A stretch of DNA of 64,000 nucleotides from Chondrus crispus (Eukaryota; Rhodophyta; Florideophyceae; Gigartinales; Gigartinaceae): the NCBI RefSeq assembly GCF_000350225.1, contig NW_005179114.1, positions 1 to 64,000 of the forward strand, given 5' to 3'. A model generated the notes under the pieces. That model was not told the origin of the DNA. It ran no database searches and worked only from the letters and a program-made list of their open reading frames with translations. Every line of letters begins with the position of its first letter. Within the stretch, counting starts at the first letter, position 1. This document shows, piece after piece, positions 8,517 through 18,534 of this stretch. Both the position numbers and the translations under genes were made by a program.

Positions 8517-11054
8517 ATGGCTACTTCTGCCCCTGAAAGGCGACGGCGACCGCGAAGCGGAAGCTTAAGATTGTCCGCAGAGGAATACGAATCTATCCCA
8601 GAGTCGGAGGAACCGTTAAGCAGTGGAATAAGGCTACCGAGGGCAAATCCGCAACCTGATGGTTCATCTTTCGCATTGAAGAATGCCCCACCTCCATTGC
8701 CTCCGAAACCGTCGTTTGCCCGAGGATCCGCCATCCATAACCCAGCTGCCCCCCCTCCTTTACCACCAAAACCAGAAAACGTTCGTGGAGAGAAAATTGT
8801 CGACCTCCCACAGCGAACTCGCCCAGCGACTAATTTCTCACTGCACAGACATAGTGGTACTGATTTCGATGAGATCTCCCAGGGTGCAGCTCTTTTGCCC
8901 CCATCGAGGCCTGTACCGGCTGTGCCGAGCTCCGATAGGAAGCCAAGTTATGGTGAAGAAGGTTCATGGCTGCCGAGTAACATGGATGAACGTAGCCAGT
9001 TTGACCCCCCGTTTCCACCAGAGCCCACCATTGTGTCAGAGGGAGATTTAATGAGGAGCTCAGGAGGACCTGTGGACACCAGCACACAATCTTTCATAGA
9101 GCACATTCCCAATTTGACCTTGCCCCTTCCTCTTCCACCGTACAGTGCTCAACGTTATAGAACATCCTCAATGTTCCCTCCGATACCGAGGTCTGACCAA
9201 CACGAAGGTAACTTGACGGAGGGGTTTCTTTCGTTGTCCATTAGCAGTGCAGAAGACTCGCAAGTTGGCGCAGTGGTTCTCAGCCAACAGCGCCTGAAAG
9301 GCATTGCTCCATTACCAATTCAGAATAGGGCGCCTGTAAAATGGCGGTTTTATCCAAGAAATGAATCTGGAGGGGAGGCTTGGAGTGTGCTGCATGAGTA
9401 CTTAACGAACACAGCGTTAAAAGCACATGGAAGGAACCGTGCGCTGCAATTACTAACCGGATACGTTGTAAGTGCTTGTCTGGAGGGGTTTGAAGCTGGT
9501 TATGGACTTCTTTCGCAAATCGTGAGGCGAATGCGAGGAGCGGAAAGAAGTGAACGAGATGGTTCGATTTTTACGATTTTGATTAACATCGCAGCGCACA
9601 CAAGCTTTGTTCACAAAAGTTCGTGGGCGTCAGTGGAAGGGGTTGCTCAAAAAGTATTTTCTGAAGTTGTCGAACATATGCATGGTCGGCAAGACGATTA
9701 TGTCATGTGGGATAGGGCGTTACGCTGCTTCTTGGTGTTGCTGAGAGCGAGTAACCGCAGACCGAGCGAACGAATTTCGTCCCGCTGTCTTTCTGCGCTT
9801 GCGCTTCACGTTGGTGACCTCACTCACACAGACGTGGACCACGTCCTTGTCAATGAAGGAATCTACCAGAGACTCTACAGTCTTCCTGATGATAGTTTGG
9901 GCACAAGCGTTGACTACGGGTGCATGGAGGAAATCGGGGGACTGGACACGGTGCTAACAATTTATACGGATACTGCGTCCTCATCAGTTCGCCAGGGCCT
10001 TTTCCGAGTCATTTATGACGTTGCTGTCAGAATCTGTCTGGAAAATACATCTCAAGCAGATGTTGACATTCTACGGGATCACATCGTCACTTTTCGGGCA
10101 TTACTTGAGGTTTGCGAGATGAGCGAATGCTTTGTCCACACCTTTCGGGTTGGGCCCTGGCCTGATTTTGTCATGGACACGATAAGATTGTTGCTCTTTG
10201 ACCCGCTCGGATGGAAATCTATGGACTCTCTGACAGGTCGCATCAATGAAGACTCTTCCGCAAATGATAGGACCGTTTTGCGGGAGAAGGCAGAAAGTAG
10301 CTCTATTAGTGGAACCCGTCTCAGTGGCACAATCGGAAGAGCCTACCAGTCTTCTGTTTCCAGATATGTCGTTTCCATTCGAACAATGGTAAGACTGTTA
10401 GACAAGCCTTTTTGTCTGAAAGTCATCCAACAGCTTGAGAAAATGGCAATTGAGCACGCCGCCCGCCTATCGAAACGAGAAACGACTCATTTCGCAAGGG
10501 AGTGGAGAATTCTATGCGAAATCGAGTCGCAGCTCCAAAGGTTTATATTTTCCAGAGAAGAAGAATCAGAATGGTCTCTGACTGAAACCCTGACCAAATT
10601 CTACGTAGCGACAGTGGACATGACCTCAGGAAGATGTAACCTCGGAAGCGTCTTGAGACTGTCTGAGATGATAATCGATTTTTTCGCGGTTAAAGTACCA
10701 TTCTCGAAGCGTACAAGTGTGCTCGCAAATGTAGCAGTGGACTCCGGACCAAAAATGTTTTTGAAAGGCCAATTTCTAGTTTCGAAGGAGCTATTGGAGA
10801 AGGCAAATCCGTCAATATTTACCTTGTTGCTACTTGCAACGAAGACGAAGCGACCTTCGCAAAGATTATCTGAATGTCGCCAATGCTTAATCGAGTTCCT
10901 TGGGTCGAACCAAAAAAGAGTGGAACTGCTTCAACCGTTTGTTCAAGAGGAAGATGCTGCGGTCGCATACCGGGCAGGAGAGCTCGTTAGCAAATTTCCA
11001 CATTTTAGTGAGATGACCCCGGATGATGCGGCAAAGTCCATCGGGCAAAACTAA
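8517..11054 (+). CDS. 845-aa protein with SH3-ligand motifs and helical C-terminus, family unknown
   Basis: Starts at ATG 8517 and runs uninterrupted to TAA at 11052-11054. The first 290 residues are disordered, rich in Pro, Ser and Glu, and contain two perfect copies of the octamer PPPLPPKP (residues 58-65 and 79-86), a classic class-II SH3-domain ligand. A basic RRRRPRSGSLRLS segment near the N-terminus looks like a kinase-regulated site. From about 295 on, the protein is mostly amphipathic helices in repeated hydrophobic units with few glycines, as in armadillo/HEAT-type solenoids. No catalytic motif is seen. A cytoplasmic scaffold linking an SH3 protein to a partner would fit, but that is inference. 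The leader upstream is unremarkable and no intron is required. Confidence 0.8.
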   Translation: MATSAPERRRRPRSGSLRLSAEEYESIPESEEPLSSGIRLPRANPQPDGSSFALKNAPPPLPPKPSFARGSAIHNPAAPPPLPPKPENVRGEKIVDLPQRTRPATNFSLHRHSGTDFDEISQGAALLPPSRPVPAVPSSDRKPSYGEEGSWLPSNMDERSQFDPPFPPEPTIVSEGDLMRSSGGPVDTSTQSFIEHIPNLTLPLPLPPYSAQRYRTSSMFPPIPRSDQHEGNLTEGFLSLSISSAEDSQVGAVVLSQQRLKGIAPLPIQNRAPVKWRFYPRNESGGEAWSVLHEYLTNTALKAHGRNRALQLLTGYVVSACLEGFEAGYGLLSQIVRRMRGAERSERDGSIFTILINIAAHTSFVHKSSWASVEGVAQKVFSEVVEHMHGRQDDYVMWDRALRCFLVLLRASNRRPSERISSRCLSALALHVGDLTHTDVDHVLVNEGIYQRLYSLPDDSLGTSVDYGCMEEIGGLDTVLTIYTDTASSSVRQGLFRVIYDVAVRICLENTSQADVDILRDHIVTFRALLEVCEMSECFVHTFRVGPWPDFVMDTIRLLLFDPLGWKSMDSLTGRINEDSSANDRTVLREKAESSSISGTRLSGTIGRAYQSSVSRYVVSIRTMVRLLDKPFCLKVIQQLEKMAIEHAARLSKRETTHFAREWRILCEIESQLQRFIFSREEESEWSLTETLTKFYVATVDMTSGRCNLGSVLRLSEMIIDFFAVKVPFSKRTSVLANVAVDSGPKMFLKGQFLVSKELLEKANPSIFTLLLLATKTKRPSQRLSECRQCLIEFLGSNQKRVELLQPFVQEEDAAVAYRAGELVSKFPHFSEMTPDDAAKSIGQN

Positions 11055-11714
11055 CTGGTAAACTATTGTTAACTATCGTACGCTACTATTGTGTGTTTGT
11101 GATGCGCAAATCCATCAATTTTGATTGACTAGGGGTTGTTTGTGTATACACAAACCGCCGATTTGTTCGTCGTTCGGCTCCCGATGTAATTGTTTGTGCA
11201 CAGACACAAACGCACAAATGCACCTACACGTGTACCTCTGCCATCAACTGTTGACAGTTGATGGCAGAGGTTGACAGTTGATGGCAGAGGCACACGTGTA
11301 TGGGAGAGCTCGCACGGATGACATCATCCGTGCGAGCTCTCCCATCCCCAGCCTGTTTATCCGCTGGTCTCGTCTTCTTCTCCCTTCTGCAGTAAGACGG
11401 TGACGGAACATGATGTTTCGTTGCCGCTTCGCCCGTTGCAGCAACAAAAGAAGCAGCAGATATCATCTGAGGGGTGAATGGGATGGAAGTGCGAAGGTGG
11501 AATGCCGATCTGGGCGCTGGGCTTTTCCGTACTGCTGAGGGTGCATACGCATTGCGAATGCATCATACATATTTTATGTCATTTTCATTTCCGTGCCAGA
11601 TCACAAAATACGACGCACATACTAAGGGAATTTGTGTGTACAAAATTTATGTGCGTTTGTGTTTTTCGGAGTCGCCCACTGTTTATCGGACAGATAGTCC
11701 CCATATACCAACTG
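11055..11714. other. intergenic spacer dominated by nested palindromes
   Basis: Contains the palindrome cluster at 11225-11344. No gene is supported. The following 11.7 kb point marks the left end of the piggyBac-YqaJ element. Confidence 0.5.
11225..11344. repeat. nested near-perfect palindromes with 20-bp tandem duplication
   Basis: Two adjacent foldbacks. The first (about 11225-11300) has CCTCTGCCATCAACTGT arms bounded by TACACGTGTA and CACACGTGTA, and its right arm is duplicated as a 20-bp tandem (11251-11270, 11271-11290). The second (11301-11344) has perfect 21-bp arms starting TGGGAGAGCTCGCACGG and a 2-nt CA loop. Such short-loop palindromes extrude as cruciforms or form strong RNA hairpins. 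Confidence 0.9.
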
Positions 11715-12077
11715 TTCTATTGCTCACAAATGTGAGCAAAAGAGAGAAAATAAAATATAGCGAAATAAGTATTGCTCACGTTTTTAGCAATACACCCCTT
11801 TTCACGGCCATCTTTGACCGTCGTTCTTAACTGACCTGATTGGCTGAAGCTCAATTTCTATACTTCAGTCTCTTCCCTGACTCGAAACCTGCTTCCTATG
11901 ACTTCAAAATCCAAACTCGACAATTGGAAGCCCATTTTAGACCGTTCGAACGTTGAGGGTTCCATCGTACTAAATAAAGTCCCTACAGCAGCGCTTCTAC
12001 CAGCGGTTCTCGATACATAAAACGTCCCAGTACCGTCTGTACCTGATACAGATCATCTGTGCCGTCCGTGCATACCC

Positions 12078-12467
12078 ATGACTTCTCCACCGCTACCTTC
12101 CACTCGCCTACCTCCCCACCAACGTGGAACCGAACATCCACCACCGCCTGCCACCCGCCTACCCCCCGAATTCGCACACACAAATCTAAGAACGCCTGCT
12201 GATCTCCCCCCAACCCCCCAAAGTGCATCCCCTAACCCGCCACCGCCGGCTAATATCTCCACAGCGACTGCTCCTGCCAACAATCCCACAGGGCAGACAT
12301 CTGTAACGAACACAAGAGAAGATGGGGTGCGGCGAGGACGAGGGAGAGGTCGTCCTTGCAGTCGAGGTAGAAATGGTCGTGATCGGAGGCGCAGTCGCAC
12401 AAGGACAACGGCCGGTCGTGGAAGGGGAAGGGTCGCACAGGGAAGCTCCTCTTCTGTGCAGCTGTAG
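12078..12467 (+). pseudogene. N-terminal Pro-rich/basic segment of the piggyBac-YqaJ transposase
   Basis: ATG 12078 opens a 129-aa frame with a Pro/Thr-rich first half and a basic second half full of Gly-Arg repeats (GRGRGRP, GRGRGR), which resemble AT-hooks. It lies upstream of, and in the same orientation as, the transposase core and probably supplied a DNA-binding leader. It stops at 12465-12467. The next 120 bases are open in a second frame (helical, ending LLEEQMWSSR) before the core frame begins, so the junction was either an intron or has decayed. Confidence 0.4.
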
Positions 12468-12588
12468 GAGGGCAGACGGGCCAGACGACGTGTAGTCTTA
12501 GCAGACCCTTCAGAAGGGTGGCGTCTGCAGCCAAGAACAACTCTGGCTGTACAAATGGAGAGAGATTTTTATTAAAGGAGCAGTTTGA

Positions 12589-13922
12589 GAGAGCGCAAGG
12601 CGCTTTTGTTACTCAGCTATTGGAAGAGCAAATGTGGAGCTCCAGGTACGAATTCTCAAGCCATCGCGGGCGGGCTTTATGATACTGCTTGTGGATAATC
12701 TGTTAAACATGTGCATGCAGTGGTCCAATGAGCACATTTATTTGCATAATGAGCAAGAAGAGCTTTTCAAGTTACATGAAATGTACCAGTATGTATCTGT
12801 TTTTCTTCTGTCGCAGTGCACAGGGCTAAACCTCTCTACCACAGTCAGCATGTTATCATCTATAGGTTGTCGTACACCGGATTTAAATCGTATGCGTGCA
12901 ATAGGATCCCGGTTGCTTGCTTACCCTTCTACCAATAGAGGTGACATGAGCAGCTCTGCGTGGGGAGGACAAAGAGATCAGACTACTTTCCTAAGCGCTT
13001 TTGAACAGGGAGAATTTGAGATTTCTGCACGGATATTCTTCTGCCCTTCGTTTACTTTGGCTACACTGGACGATGATTTATACGGTACAAGAGCCGTGGA
13101 CAATCAAGTTAAAACTTTGAGTGCAAGAAAAGCCGACCGCGAAGGTCATACAGCGGACGTCATGGCTGATGCATTGTTTAGGATAACATTGGGTATTCGA
13201 TTTCGTCGTAGAGGGGATGGGCAGCATGAAAACGTGCAAAAACTTCTTACACACATTCTTGACGGAAGAACCGGTCAAAGCTTGTGTGGGTTTACGATAA
13301 CCGCAGACCGCAGGTACGGAAGTATAAAACTCATTGAGGAGTTAAACAAGCAAGGTGTTTCAGCCTTGTTTGTTATGCCAGAGCACCTATTCAGGTGTCA
13401 TCCTTTTGTCGGATTTCATACGTAAGAAGTGGTAGAGCTGATGAGTGTGAAGAGGGACAATTAGAAGACTCAGACATGGCTGGAGAGAGAGATAGCAGTG
13501 CTTTTGAAGGCGTTATCCTGGACAGACCTGAGGCATTTGTTATAAATAATGATGCCTCTTGCGGTCCCGATGTCCTATCAGCTGTGAAGACGTTACGGGC
13601 TGAGGACGGCGAGACGCGGTCGGGGCGTCAAGTTGTTGCCATTGCCGTGAGGGAACGCCCAACAAAAAAGTTTTGCAAAGTAATCCGCTTCCTGTACAGT
13701 GTACCTCGAGGTACACTGTACAAGAAGCGGATTACTTTGCAAAACTTTTTTGAGGATCCTCACATAAGTAGCACTGTGGACACATGGATAGCCGTCCCAA
13801 AGTCCGAGATTACTTCAAATTTGCTATTCAATAACAGGAGTGAGGATGGGGAGGTGGTAGCTTCTGCAATATCATCGGATGAGAAAAAGGCCTTTATGGA
13901 GAGTTTCCTATTGCAACACTGA
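12589..13922 (+). pseudogene. piggyBac-like transposase, DDE N-terminal half
   Basis: One frame (after a TGA at 12586-12588, to 13425) contains a TLDDDLYGTR block, a KADREGHTAD block and an ITADRRYG-x-IKLIEEL block, matching in order and spacing the first and second catalytic Asp regions of piggyBac transposases. A one-base frame change near 13400-13425 moves to the frame 13395-13922, which continues with NNDASCGPD, AVRERPTKKF and a DTWIAVPKS block. That frame is disturbed by the inverted duplication at 13664-13751 and ends at TGA 13920-13922. The assignment rests on motif order and on the C-terminal blocks beyond 15240. Confidence 0.65.
13664..13751. repeat. 88-bp near-perfect palindrome inside the transposase frame
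   Basis: Two 44-bp arms centred on CTCGAG, with a single mismatch and no loop. The left arm is ordinary transposase coding sequence (KKFCKVIRFLYSVP). The right arm is its reverse complement and is read through in the same frame. This indicates a templated inverted duplication of 44 bp rather than insertion of a foreign element. Confidence 0.92.
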
Positions 13923-14702
13923 AATGTGAAGACAATAGGTCAGCGGTGTGCAGATTGGTTTTTGCTGCGCCAATTTAGAGTCACCGGCACTAGCGCTGGG
14001 CAGCTGCTTCTTTTGGACTCTTCTACTACTGAAATGCTCGGTATAAATGCAGCTGAGGATATTGAAGCAGTACTTGAAGATGACAGCATGAACCCAGCAG
14101 AAATACTAAACAAGATGATTGCCTCGTGGTTTAGCAGTGCAAGGTCCAGCGAGGCAATGAAGAGAGGAACGGCTAACGAAGGTTGTGTGCTGTCCGCATT
14201 ACGAGGAAAAGGTTTTTTTAAGGCAGTATTCGAATGTGGCATGCTATCCATTAAGGACTTGGATTGGTTGGCATGCAGTCCTGACGGAATTTCACTAATA
14301 GATCCACTTGCTATTGCTTTTGACGCTGAGGAGGCAGCCAGTGGTGCTGAAACTCAAGAAAATCTATGTATGGCCTCTGTCGAAATCAAAACCAGCGTGG
14401 CGCATGACGCGGTTGACAGGGCTCTGGCAATTCAGACCATAGACGTGCAAAAATTGAGATTGGGAGATCCAAGTTTACTTAAGTACATACCTAAGAATCA
14501 CATCGGTCAGGTATTACAGCAAATGATAGTGTTGAATGTTGCCTACTGTGTTAATATTTCTGCATCAGAGCACGCTGTGCTATACATAGCAGTTATACAC
14601 GTTAGTGCCACACAGCGCAATCAATTACGAATTACCCTGCAAGACATCTGTGGTACAACCGTATGGACGCTAAACCGTAAACGGAAAAGGACAGGTTGTA
14701 CC
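13923..14702 (+). pseudogene. YqaJ/lambda-exonuclease-like nuclease domain of the transposase
   Basis: This segment is in the same frame as the preceding transposase piece and is separated from it only by the TGA at 13920-13922. Numbering from codon 13926, it shows the YqaJ pattern: WFLLRQFRVTGTSAG at the start, GTANEG (Glu85), CSPDG (Asp120), VEIK (Glu153 and Lys155) and a Gln-rich helix GQVLQQM near 195-200. These are the residues of the PD-(D/E)XK active site plus the conserved Gln of the viral-recombinase/lambda-exonuclease branch. The domain lies between the second and last DDE blocks of the piggyBac-like protein. All nuclease residues are present in this otherwise broken copy. Confidence 0.75.
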
Positions 14703-15240
14703 TAAAAATGAGGGAGCCTGGGGGACCGCTACATTGGAGTGTCAGGTAGAATAGTCCGGAACGGTAGGAAGCACTGGACAAGGGAGGTACACCGCACTGG
14801 ACACGCGCAGTGGTACTGGGGTGTAGAGCAGTACGACCGGTGGCGAGCTGGAAACCTAAGGGACTTACTTAACCGTATGGTAAAAGGACTAGGGTAGGAA
14901 GTAAGGGGAGGCGTGCTTGCCTCGGTTTACCTCCAGCCCGGTGCCCTCTTATCTTATACCCCCTAGTAGGGCGGTGGTACCGGACGGACTACAGTAGCTG
15001 TACATACTGTATCCAGCTTACTGTAGCTTACGGCAACTAAAAATGACTACTGTACTAACCCACCGATCGGTTGCGCACCACGTGTACACCTGCACTAGCT
15101 GGTGCCACTAACTACACGTGGACTCCCACGTGGCCACATCTACACGTGCTCGCCACGTATGTACCGTATCGGTTAACATCTTACTACTGTACTCGGCTGA
15201 GCCCCTGGTACCCGCCTAGTACAGTAGCGTCACTTGGCAA
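14703..15240. mobile_element. 538-bp non-coding insertion flanked by TTGTACC
   Basis: The 7-bp word TTGTACC occurs directly on both sides (14696-14702 and 15241-15247), as expected for a target-site duplication. The insert has no reading frame and is rich in CACGTG and GTAC words, resembling the solo LTR at 50132-50798 in texture. Its class is undetermined; it lacks clear TG...CA ends. Confidence 0.5.
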
Positions 15241-16302
15241 TTGTACCACAACATCGCCGGATCAGTTGTTTCTTGGGCTTACCATGAGGATCAGAGAATG
15301 CCTTCATTTGCTGATTCAGCTGCCAAGAAACAAATCATACTCAGACTGAAGTTTTGGAATCTTATCAACAATTGTGTTAAGTGCAACCACCCGTTCCCAC
15401 CTCTTAAGCTATTTAAGCATGGAGCTCAAAGCTTCTACTCTAAGACCAAGGGTGGTGTTGATGACAGTGCTCAGTTTAGGGCTGTACTACTTTCTTCAAC
15501 CTCTTCATTCAAGTGGGAACGGAAGATAGTACTGCGAACTATAAAAACAGTGGCTATAAATGCATTTCACGGATGGTGAATGTCTGAGAAAGGAAATCGG
15601 CTGGAAAGCAAGCAGAAATTTGATACACTAGACCACTATCACGAAGCACTGAATTCTGTGGAGTTTCTTGCTGATTTTGTGTACGTTGCTTCTAGAGATT
15701 TGCTGGTTCATGCTGAAAATTTGGCCAAAGAAGATGCAAGTAATAAGGAAACTGAAGCAGAAGAAGCATCACTTCAGGCACGTCAAATTAAAGCTTTGGT
15801 TAACAAGGCCTCCGTTAGGCGTAAGAAACGTATTCTATTTTTTAATGGACCAAACTATGTTCGCCTTAGAACCCAGGTCCGGGATCACTTCATTTTAACA
15901 TGTTCTACACCGAATGATTGTACTTTATGTGGCAATGACTCAGGCCCACTGGCTACCTGGAGGGGACACAGAACAAGAAAGAAGTGCTCAAAATGTAGCG
16001 TTCATTTGTGTGTTACTGTGCATGCCGGGTTACGAAAAAGTTCCTGGGATGTCAGGCATTCCACAAAAGTTCTGGCTAAGCGGCACACTCCAGCTCCTTT
16101 GCGAAATGCTGCACAAGTGGATTTAGACACATCACAAAACGTTCCACTGGCCATGGAACAACATGATGACGAACCGGAAGCTTTGACATCAAACTCGGGA
16201 AGTGCCACAAGAGCCCGACGACTCGGAATACCAACCAGAAGCCGCGATAATCTGACACACAATCCTCGTCCACTGCGGCGATCACGCCGTTCGCACACGT
16301 AG
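15241..16302 (+). pseudogene. piggyBac-like transposase, last catalytic block and Cys-rich C-terminus
   Basis: One frame with a TGA at 15577-15579. The first part contains KGGVDDSAQF followed by KWERKIVLRTIKTVAINAF, the signature around the last catalytic Asp residues of piggyBac (GVD...D, then W and an NA-containing helix). The second part ends in a Cys-rich finger (CTLCGND ... KKCSKCSVHLC), like the C-terminal zinc-binding domain of piggyBac transposases, and a basic tail. It is the continuation of the interrupted gene upstream. Confidence 0.65.
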
Positions 16303-16799
16303 GCATAATAAGCAGGTCTTATTGACATAATATTATACTGACAGGGCGAGAAGATAACTGCATTTCTATTGCTCACATTTGTGAGCAATAGGCATATTTT
16401 GGGTCTTTTTGCATGAGTCAAATAGTCCATTTTGAGGTGGTTCCGTTGCAGTACCACTGGGATAATTTGCTTAAAACTTTGGGGACACATAGGTTCTTGT
16501 CTTGTCAAGCTCCAGACGGATTATGGAGAAGGGAAAATAAATATTGGGGCTAGCAGAGCAATTTAAACATTTTTGACACATATGTGAGCAATAGAATTTA
16601 ACAGTAGGGATATATGGACAAAAGTTGTTTATTCTTTCTAGACAACGCAACGTGCAATTTCACTTTTGTTTTTTGCAACCAGAGGGCAATCACCACTGGT
16701 AAAAATCTTGCTCGTCGATTGTAGCTAGCGCAAATCAACTTGTTGAAGTACGTAGAGGTGTTCAAATGAAAAGGTCAGGTTACAGTAAGTACTTTTCTT

Positions 16800-16972
16800 T
16801 AAGCCAATTTTATATCAGTGACATAGAAACATTGCGTAAGAGTCCTTCCTATTCTGTTAGAACTTTAGAAAAAATTTAAAACGAGTGAACCACCCAAGAA
16901 AATAGAAACCGAGGACATCAAAGTTGAAAAGAAATAAATTTCGCATATGTTTATGTTATGATAACGCTTGAT
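16800..16972 (-). repeat. dispersed repeat, copy A
   Basis: The reverse complement matches 40690-40850 over about 160 bases with scattered mismatches; the best block is AAGCGTTATCATAACATAAA followed after a gap by TTTATTTCTTTTCAACTTTG. It lies between the piggyBac-YqaJ element and the Harbinger element. Confidence 0.7.
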
Positions 16973-17405
16973 AGGATATACTGTATATAGTATAGTATAT
17001 AGTATATACTAGGGTCTTTTAATTAAGCGATATTTGGGTGTTTGGGTCTTATAAAATCTATAACATGTACAGTTCGATGGTACTGTCTAACTTCGACCTA
17101 CCGGCTACAGGTCTTATAGTATCCATACAGCAGTGGTATAACCGCTTGAGACGGGACGCCGCAGTTATAAATTATGCTTGTAGCACATGACAGATGCGCA
17201 AGTCGACCCCGCCCTTTCTGAGTAACCCATCTTGCCATTTCGTGATGGCGGTTTCCCCGCCAATATTTTCTTGGTACTTAACACCGCTCGTTTTTACAGA
17301 TCCTCAAGATGCTAAACGAGTCCCCTGCATCCTTCAAAGCCCCCCACCCACCTCCAAACCCCCCGTTGTGAAACTTGTTCTCACCATCCTCACGTTTTAA
17401 ACGCA

Positions 17406-18356
17406 ATGGCCCCATCTGCAGCTCGTGTTTCTACCCCTCGGCTCAAACTTTCCGTACCAGAGAAAACCAAGCTCTTTCAAATAATTCTCGCAAAACAGGT
17501 TTACGAAAAGGGCGGTGCTTCTCTATCCGATTCCAGTGGGACGGTTCGCGAAGATATGAAAGCCTGGATTGAAAAGGATCTAACGGCACATTATCAAACC
17601 CGGGCTGATCGCGAGCGTAGGTCTATGAAGTTCAGCCTTCTCTCTGATGATCGAATCAAAGACACCTTCCAAAAAAACGTTCAGAAACACGTGGAGAAAA
17701 TCAAGTTTGCCGATGTGACTACGCCGGAAGACGGAAATGGGCTTCGTCTTCTTAATGAAGAAGACGCTGCGCTGCAGTTAGAATGGCTCGGGATGGACAT
17801 AGAGTGGGGTGCTACGTTGGGCGAAGAGATGATCGAATGCAACAAAGCCGCTATCAATCTGGACAGGGCAACTCAGGCCATGTATATGTCCAGTCAGCAA
17901 ACAGCGGCGGAAGCGCATAACTCTGTCCGGGAAAGGCGAGCTAAGCGAAAGGAAAAATCGGATGGGGGCCGTGCTTTGTATGCCCAGCGCATGAAGGTCA
18001 GAAAAATAAAAATTAAGAAGAAGGAAGCTCTCACAGAGGCCCGCGACCGATTACAGGATGAGGTTTCCATTAACATGTCGCAGTCCTCTCGTGGCATGGT
18101 GGGTGCAGTACAGTCACTGGTTTTGCTTTTTGCTGCGAGCATTGGACAGCCCGCTCCCGTTTTTGAATCACTTCCGGTTGTAAATTTAGCACTCCCTACG
18201 CCAGATGAAATTGAAGTGGTCCTATCCGATGAGGATGATAACGTTGACGGAAATGACCCCACTGCTGATGGGGGAGACGCTGACCACGATGATGGGTCAG
18301 TTGATATGGTGGAGGCTCAGGATCAGGTTGACCAATCCCCCGCGAGTATGGTGTAA
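17406..18356 (+). CDS. Harbinger accessory protein (second ORF)
   Basis: 316 aa from ATG 17406, uninterrupted. It has an N-terminal charged helical region, a long basic helix around 190-225 (RERRAKRKEK and KVRKIKIKKK) and a very acidic C-terminus (DEDDNVDGND). No clear Myb/SANT domain is evident, although in this superfamily the second protein usually carries one and brings the transposase to the nucleus and TIRs. The function here follows from its position, convergent with the transposase inside shared inverted repeats. Confidence 0.65.
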   Translation: MAPSAARVSTPRLKLSVPEKTKLFQIILAKQVYEKGGASLSDSSGTVREDMKAWIEKDLTAHYQTRADRERRSMKFSLLSDDRIKDTFQKNVQKHVEKIKFADVTTPEDGNGLRLLNEEDAALQLEWLGMDIEWGATLGEEMIECNKAAINLDRATQAMYMSSQQTAAEAHNSVRERRAKRKEKSDGGRALYAQRMKVRKIKIKKKEALTEARDRLQDEVSINMSQSSRGMVGAVQSLVLLFAASIGQPAPVFESLPVVNLALPTPDEIEVVLSDEDDNVDGNDPTADGGDADHDDGSVDMVEAQDQVDQSPASMV

Positions 18357-18534
18357 AATTTTCAAAAATTATATTCTCTTAATTGGAAACAACCAATCGC
18401 TTTTATGAACACTTCGGGAATGGTGGTGCTCTAAACCACCAAGCCCATGGCCATGAAGTTCAGAAAATGTTCTTCATCAAACAAAAACGCGTAGACATTG
18501 CCCGCATTTTAATGGTAGACCTTCTTTTAACCAG

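Larger units (their letters stand above)
11715..16596 (+). mobile_element. piggyBac-like DNA transposon carrying a YqaJ-type nuclease domain (decayed copy)
   Basis: Probable terminal inverted repeats are 11715-11734 and 16577-16596, 20 bp with one mismatch, of the form TTCTATTGCTCACANATGTG. A further palindromic copy of the same motif sits at 16368-16392. A TTAA, the piggyBac target, lies one base beyond the right end (16598-16601); none was found at the left, so boundaries are tentative. Inside, on the plus strand, lie pieces of one long coding region: a Pro-rich/GRGRP-basic N-terminus, piggyBac-like DDE blocks, a YqaJ-like PD-(D/E)XK nuclease, the last DDE block and a Cys-rich C-terminus. 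Two in-frame stops, two frame changes, a 44-bp inverted duplication and a 538-bp insertion show that the copy is dead. Confidence 0.75.

Noticed and set aside
12650..12720. 66-nt intron (CAG|GTACGA ... CATGCAG) joining two frames of the piggyBac-YqaJ transposase
   Set aside because: Splice signals look good, but the phase does not join the two frames; decay is equally likely.
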